64,000 nucleotides of DNA from Oscheius sp. JU75 (lineage: Eukaryota; Nematoda; Chromadorea; Rhabditida; Rhabditidae), in assembly GCA_037178855.1 (NCBI GenBank), contig JASJZC010000005.1, positions 2,728,001 through 2,792,000 on the forward strand, given 5' to 3'. How positions within the stretch are numbered: the stretch's first letter is position 1; every line of letters begins with the position of its first letter. The notes under the pieces are model-generated. The model was not told where the DNA came from. It did not search any database and saw only the letters and a list, made by a program, of their open reading frames with translations. The position numbers and the translations under genes are program-made. Shown piece by piece: positions 59,273-64,000 of this stretch.

Positions 59273-59487
59273 ACTCCAATTGTAAAAATACAAGCATAAA
59301 AAAAAGAGAAAGATATGCTGATCGAAAATGGACAAGAGGGCTGATAAGGAACGAGAAAAAAAGCAAAACTTTATAGACTCTGTACATTGATAAATGATAT
59401 AAAAATCACAGCGACGAGACTAGAGAGTGGCAAGTCTAATCAAAACATCTATAGGACCCGTAGAGAGATAAAATAATTGTACCAAAA

Positions 59488-61099
59488 CTAAGGAACTTCG
59501 CCTAATTTATTATGGTCAATTTCGCCACGGAAATAGGCTATCGTTTTGCGGAGACCGTCAACCATATTCACCTGAAGGGCGTGTTTCCAGATAAAATAAT
59601 ACTCAAATACCTTTGGTTTCCATCCAATCTCCTTGGCTGCCCGTCCGATATCCGGTCTCCGCTGTTGTGGATCGTCAATCTGCGACTCTTGATTCACTAT
59701 TTTCGAGTTACTTCCTGAAAATGGCTTTTTGAACAAGTTTATGTGAATTTGCAGCTTACCGACAAGGTCTCGGATGATCGAGGCGAACTCCTTTATCGTG
59801 TGCTCTTCTGGATTGCCCAAATTGACTGGGAGCGAATAGTTTCCATTCATCAGAGCAATCAGTCCATCCACCAGATCGTCGACATATTGGAACGAGCGTG
59901 TTTGGTCTCCTTCGCCATAAACCTGAGCTTTTTCTCTTCAATAAATTGAAAGAAGATACTCACAGTCATTGGTTTAGCTTGAAGGGCCTGTATAATGAAG
60001 TTGGAGACGACTCGCCCGTCGTTCATGTGCATCCGAGGTCCGAAGGTGTTGAAAATGCGGGCGATTCGGATAGGAATCCCCTCCATGCGATTGTAGGCTA
60101 CCATCAGCGACTCGGCCACCCGTTTACCCTCGTCGTAGCAGCTTCTCGGTCCGATTGTGTTCACATGACCCCAATATCCTTCGGACTGTGGATGAACTTC
60201 GGGATCCCCGTAAACTTCTGACGTAGAGGCGAGCAATACTGTAGCTTTTGTTCTTCTAAGAACAGGATAAATGGAATGAAAAAGAGAACAGACTTGGCCA
60301 ATCCGAGCATATTGATGGTCCCGATCGTATTCGTCTTGATAGTTTTCACCGGATTGTACATGTAGTGAGGAGGGGAAGCCGGCGAGGCAAGATGGTATAT
60401 TTGGTCGACTGAAAATATAGGCAGTTTGGAAAAAATGAAAGAGCTTACCTTCGGCGAAATACGGATTAATCACATCGTGATGAACGAGTTCAAAGTTCGG
60501 ATGACCGATCCAATGCTCAACGTTTCTCTTCCTACCCGTAAAGTAGTTGTCCAAAGCAATTACCTGAATTTGGTATAATCGAACCTTCTAGAAGCAAGCA
60601 ATAACCTCGTGACCGTCTCGCATCAACTTGTCAACCAAATGGGAGCCTACAAATCCGGCTCCGCCAGTCACAAGAACCCGCTTTATCGAATTTTCATTAC
60701 GATAACGTACTTTCGGATACGCCTTAGCTCTGAAGCGGAACATGACCGACGAATATAATGAAACAAACGTTGTACGTTCTCCTACTTGGACGGCACCTCT
60801 GAGCGCTTGCAATTCGTCCTCTAATAGTTCGATTTTGCTCATCAGCTGCTTGACTTTCATATCATAGCTGAAAATTTGATGGTTAGTGCAAGAGAGAAAT
60901 CTGACTTTGTTTGGTTGTATAGTGGGATATCCTGGAAGAGACCACCCATTCTTGTAGTATACGGACCATTTTTGATGACTACAAATAACACTGAAAAGGG
61001 TTTGTCCTTGGTAAGAAGAGCCAGCTTACATGCTATGCAAATAGTTGCTACAATAAGGACATTTCTTCCGATTCGAGGCATGGGCTCAGTAATCCGCAT
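59488..61099 (-). CDS. sqv-1: UDP-glucuronate decarboxylase (UDP-xylose synthase)
   Basis: Type II membrane start ([17 protein letters not shown]), a stem with a short coiled coil ([19 protein letters not shown]), then the SDR fold: [76 protein letters not shown], catalytic [11 protein letters not shown] (YxxxK) and [20 protein letters not shown]. It converts UDP-glucuronate to UDP-xylose in the Golgi/ER for glycosaminoglycan linkers; in C. elegans this gene is needed for vulval morphogenesis and cytokinesis. About nine exons; two in-frame starts (61,099, 61,081) are possible. Confidence 0.96.
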
Positions 61100-61591
61100 T
61101 CATGGAAGCGGCTTGGGCGGATCAGCCTGTAATTCTCTGAATAAAAGTGAAAAGAGAGAGAAAAGTAAATAGAACAAGGTGTGGAATAAAAAAAAACAGC
61201 AAAAGTTCGATAAGAATGTTTACACAGGAAACGACCCCCCAGTTGCGTATATTACGCGGAAAGGAAAAGGCTCCCGTTTCACGCCGTTCGGAACAGGTTC
61301 TTTCTGCCTACGCTTTTTCGATCTGCTTCTGTCCATATTCTAGTGAAAACATTGATTTTGTCAGCTGTACGAAAAGAATTCAGACAACTGGAACGTTGGA
61401 GAATTGTTATGACCGGATGCTATTGAAAAGTTCGTTATCAGTGCAGGCGTTTTCTGAGAACCGAAAACATGTTATGAAAAACTGAATCGAGAACAGAAAG
61501 GCATTCGACACTACGAGAAGACTTGAAATTTGATTTACAGTATTTTCAGGTCCACGCCAAGAGTGAGTAGAAAACAACAGCAGTAGCAGGT

Positions 61592-63309
61592 TTATTGGTC
61601 ATAATATAAGGTGTACTTTACAGGTTTAGTTTCCTTCTGGAGTTCAAAAGCTCTTCGCGCTTCTTCTTGTTCTGCTCGACGATCCTCGAGCTCCTGTAAC
61701 TCAGTGTTACTTTTGTAGAGTAAAAAAACTTGCATTTTCTGGTTAGACAGCAGGTTTAAAGTTCCTGCCTCTCGAGCTTCGATCAGTTGAGCATCCGACA
61801 TCTTCGACGTGTCGGTGAACACCGGCAACTTACCACGGTACGGCTTATACCCGCTGCGAGTGGGAGCTAAGAAAGGAATTGTGAATGCACTGGTTGAGTA
61901 CCCTTACTTCTGATAGGAGTCTGTCCTTTGGGAGTCGCGAGATAGTCGACCAGAGTTTTGTCGACAGGTAGAGTAAGCGGCCTGGAAATGATTTTCGGCT
62001 TCTTGGACATCTCCTTGGCATCCTTCTTTGTCAAACTGGCGGGCCTAGCGGCTGCTTTCGGAACAGTCGACGGTTTCTGAAAGTAGAATTGATGACGAAA
62101 TAACAAAATTATCACCTTCTTGGGAATACGGGCAAAATCCTCTGGAGCTGTCTGGCCGAATTTAAAGTTCTGGACATTGGCGTTGGGGTCAAATTTGAAT
62201 CTGAATTGCAAACGATTTACAACTCCAAATCTGTCTGACCCGTTCGTGCTGCTTTTCTCGACCTTTACAGGAAGACGGCTGGTAGCTGCATGAAGCTTTG
62301 GGGTGGCTAAACGCTGAAATGCTATTATTTTTAAGCTACGTTATCGTTGCTAATCTCAACGGCTGTAACTGGATTCCCAACTGACCTTGACAACGCCAGA
62401 AACGTTTTGGGTATGCTCCATGTGACGTCTTTGAACCTTATCGCGAGCCTCCTCCAGAGTGGGTTGACTCTCCATCAATTTCTTATGCTGGGCAGCGAAT
62501 CGATCAGCAACACGTCCTAAAATCTCCATCTTACGCCTGACAGAGAAAAAAAAGCATACCTGTGCGAGAAACAGAAGTGGCGACTCGAGGAGTCGTGGGA
62601 GGTTTTCCAGCAGCCGTGTTGTTCACGGAAATCGAACGGCGCTTAGTTGAGACAGGATCACGAAGTCTGAAGTTGAGCTTTGTGCATGTTATTTTAAGGT
62701 CGAACTTGGATCTGGAAGGGGAGATGGAGTGGGTTCTTTCTCTGCTGCGACTTCTAGTCCTCATAGCAATACAGTTTTCCTTGCTGTTGTCTCTATCCGG
62801 AGTTATGAAGCTCTCCTGAAGACCGAGCTTTCTGTAGACACTTCTGCGAACGGCCGAGCTTCTCCTAACCGAGAACACAGGTTTCGGCTGCTCAAGAGTC
62901 TCCCCGTCTTCGGACATGAAGGAGATTTCCTCGGCTGAAGTCATAAGTAGAAACAAACCAAATATAACATACCATTCAGACCACTTTTCTTAGCACTGTA
63001 TCGCTCGGCACGGGACGATCTTCTCGTCAGGTTTTCTTCATGTAGGATGTCAAAAGGTCTGGCCGGAGTAATAGGTCTATCCTCAGGATCATTTTCGCCC
63101 TGTTCCGGCTCGTCCTCCTCGTCCATCGGCTGGGCAATTGCCTGAAACAAAAAACTGAAAAATTGCAAAAAGAAAAAACGTACCATCGACAAGCGTTCAA
63201 CGAGATCTTTCTTCTTTCCAACAGTCGATTGACGACGCTTCTTCAGCTCATTTCTTAGCTCGAAAACGGTAAAGTTTTCGAGAGGTTTTCCACCCAGAAT
63301 ATCTTCCAT
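61592..63309 (-). CDS. SAP-domain, NuSAP-like spindle-associated protein
   Basis: The start MEDILGGKPLENFTVFELRN is an N-terminal SAP domain (LRNELKKRRQSTVGKKKDLV) that should bind DNA. A Ser/Arg-rich middle (MRTRSRSRERTHSISPSRSK) follows, then FKFDPNANVQNFKFGQTAPE, ISRPLTLPVDKTLVDYLATP, GYKPYRGKLPVFTDTSK and a charged helix (EDRRAEQEEARRAFELQKET) before KYTLYYDQ. NuSAP proteins carry an N-terminal SAP-like domain and a microtubule-binding C-terminus with a related motif, so a role in spindle assembly is inferred. About eight exons. Confidence 0.7.
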
Positions 63310-63567
63310 CCTGAAAGGAAAATGAATAAATAAGGTCGTCATTTGACGGCAGTAAAAAAGTACAAAATGAAGTGATTTTTGACCGCTAGAGAGCAAGAAT
63401 GCAATATTGTCAGTGAAAAATTCGGAAAGCGTCGACCTTTTTGAAAACAGCTGTTTGGCGCTACAACCAGTACTGTATTTGACGTATTTTTGCGTACTTT
63501 TCTGGGCTTCTGTACTGTTGAATCTTTTGAGAACTCACAAAAATTTAGAATACACATTCGATTTATT

Positions 63568-63909
63568 CTATATGTTTCTGCTCGTGACATCCGGCTGAGT
63601 TTCGGCCTCCTTGATCTGATCGTTCTCCTCAAAAGTCGGCTCCCAGGCACGGTAGACGAGATGATCGTAGCTGGAAGCAGGTCCTGAGGACATCTGACTC
63701 TGGAGCTCGTTGGGAAGGCACTGTCTCTCGTTGTAGAAGGCTCCGGGTCGAACGAAGGCCGTCCTCTTGGAGATGGGAGCGGCATTCAGCGAGACGGCTA
63801 CAGATCTCTGAACGGACAGACGTTCACTGCGGAAACTAGGCACTTCAAGGGGCAGGAAGTGACGAAGGGGATTCTTCTTCTGCACTTGCGTCTCGTTTTC
63901 CGACTCCAT
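63568..63909 (-). CDS. Unknown protein, 113 residues
   Basis: The ATG at 63,909 follows directly on TTTCTCCAG, so trans-splicing to this start is likely. One exon encodes MESENETQVQKKNPLRHFLP, then SLNAAPISKRTAFVRPGAFY and SSYDHLVYRAWEPTFEEND, ending DVTSRNI. It has no TM segment or cysteine motif. The right-most gene, same strand as the SAP gene 258 bp downstream. Confidence 0.6.
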   Translation of the reverse strand: MESENETQVQKKNPLRHFLPLEVPSFRSERLSVQRSVAVSLNAAPISKRTAFVRPGAFYNERQCLPNELQSQMSSGPASSYDHLVYRAWEPTFEENDQIKEAETQPDVTSRNI

Positions 63910-64000
63910 CTGGAGAAATCGACTTCGAAGAATAACTGTTTTTTGTTTTTGAAATAGAAAAAGTTCTGTACACAAACTTGTCAAAATAAAGGGAAAAGTT

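Noticed and set aside
1-64000. CRISPR arrays, rRNA, operons with ribosome-binding sites
   Set aside because: Introns and TATA/poly(A) signals show nuclear eukaryotic DNA; no spaced direct-repeat arrays or rRNA-like sequence were seen.

Overview
The window is a gene-dense stretch of nematode nuclear DNA. The evidence is a WAGO-type Argonaute, a GT92 (DUF23) glycosyltransferase, an intronless CK1/TTBK-like kinase, an ShKT domain and a Wnt. Genes are broken by many very short introns (mostly 31-48 nt, GT/AG with TTTCAG-like acceptors). Several start codons sit a few bases after an acceptor-like TTTTCAG, as expected for spliced-leader trans-splicing. The species cannot be named; a compact chromadorean (rhabditid-like) genome fits.

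Left part (1-15 kb): a secreted protein running off the left edge, a slicer-dead Argonaute, a small secreted protein, a myelin-regulatory-factor (MYRF) transcription factor in which the catalytic Ser of the self-cleaving domain reads as Cys, a UBA-Pth2 peptidyl-tRNA hydrolase and glutamine synthetase. Then 15-24.8 kb: a broken copy of one MYRF exon, a GT92 transferase with a deleted mariner inserted about 30 bp upstream of its start codon, a CT microsatellite, a two-TM protein, a Wnt and gene remnants.

Middle (24.8-43 kb): a type I membrane protein with a lysine-rich tail, a TatD nuclease with an RGG-containing extension, GPATCH11, an MBT-repeat/SAM chromatin protein, a DNAJB12/14-type ER chaperone, decapping activator DCP1, a small two-TM gene found only by splicing, a repeat-bearing spacer, a TTBK-like kinase, an acyltransferase pseudogene and an unrecognised gene.

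The most unusual region is 43.1-47.4 kb. Intact cysteine-string protein (dnj-14) lies at its right end. To its left are a near-perfect palindrome with arms of about 257 bp around a coding-like fragment, and a second CSP gene whose J domain is absent and replaced by a coiled-coil-like segment, but whose 3' half is almost identical to dnj-14, introns and 3' flank included. This looks like partial duplication or gene conversion onto a diverged chimeric paralogue.

Right part (47.4-64 kb): a zinc-finger gene interrupted by one UGA, a divergent Cys-loop receptor with an N-terminal ShKT domain, an RD3 homologue, a tiny basic-protein gene wedged between RD3 and MRPS11 (its 3' end overlaps MRPS11), the LKB1/PAR-4 kinase, a mucin-like membrane protein, kinetochore SKA1, a coiled-coil protein, UDP-glucuronate decarboxylase (sqv-1), a NuSAP-like SAP protein and one unknown gene. 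Most are single-copy housekeeping or signalling genes; no metabolic cluster is evident.
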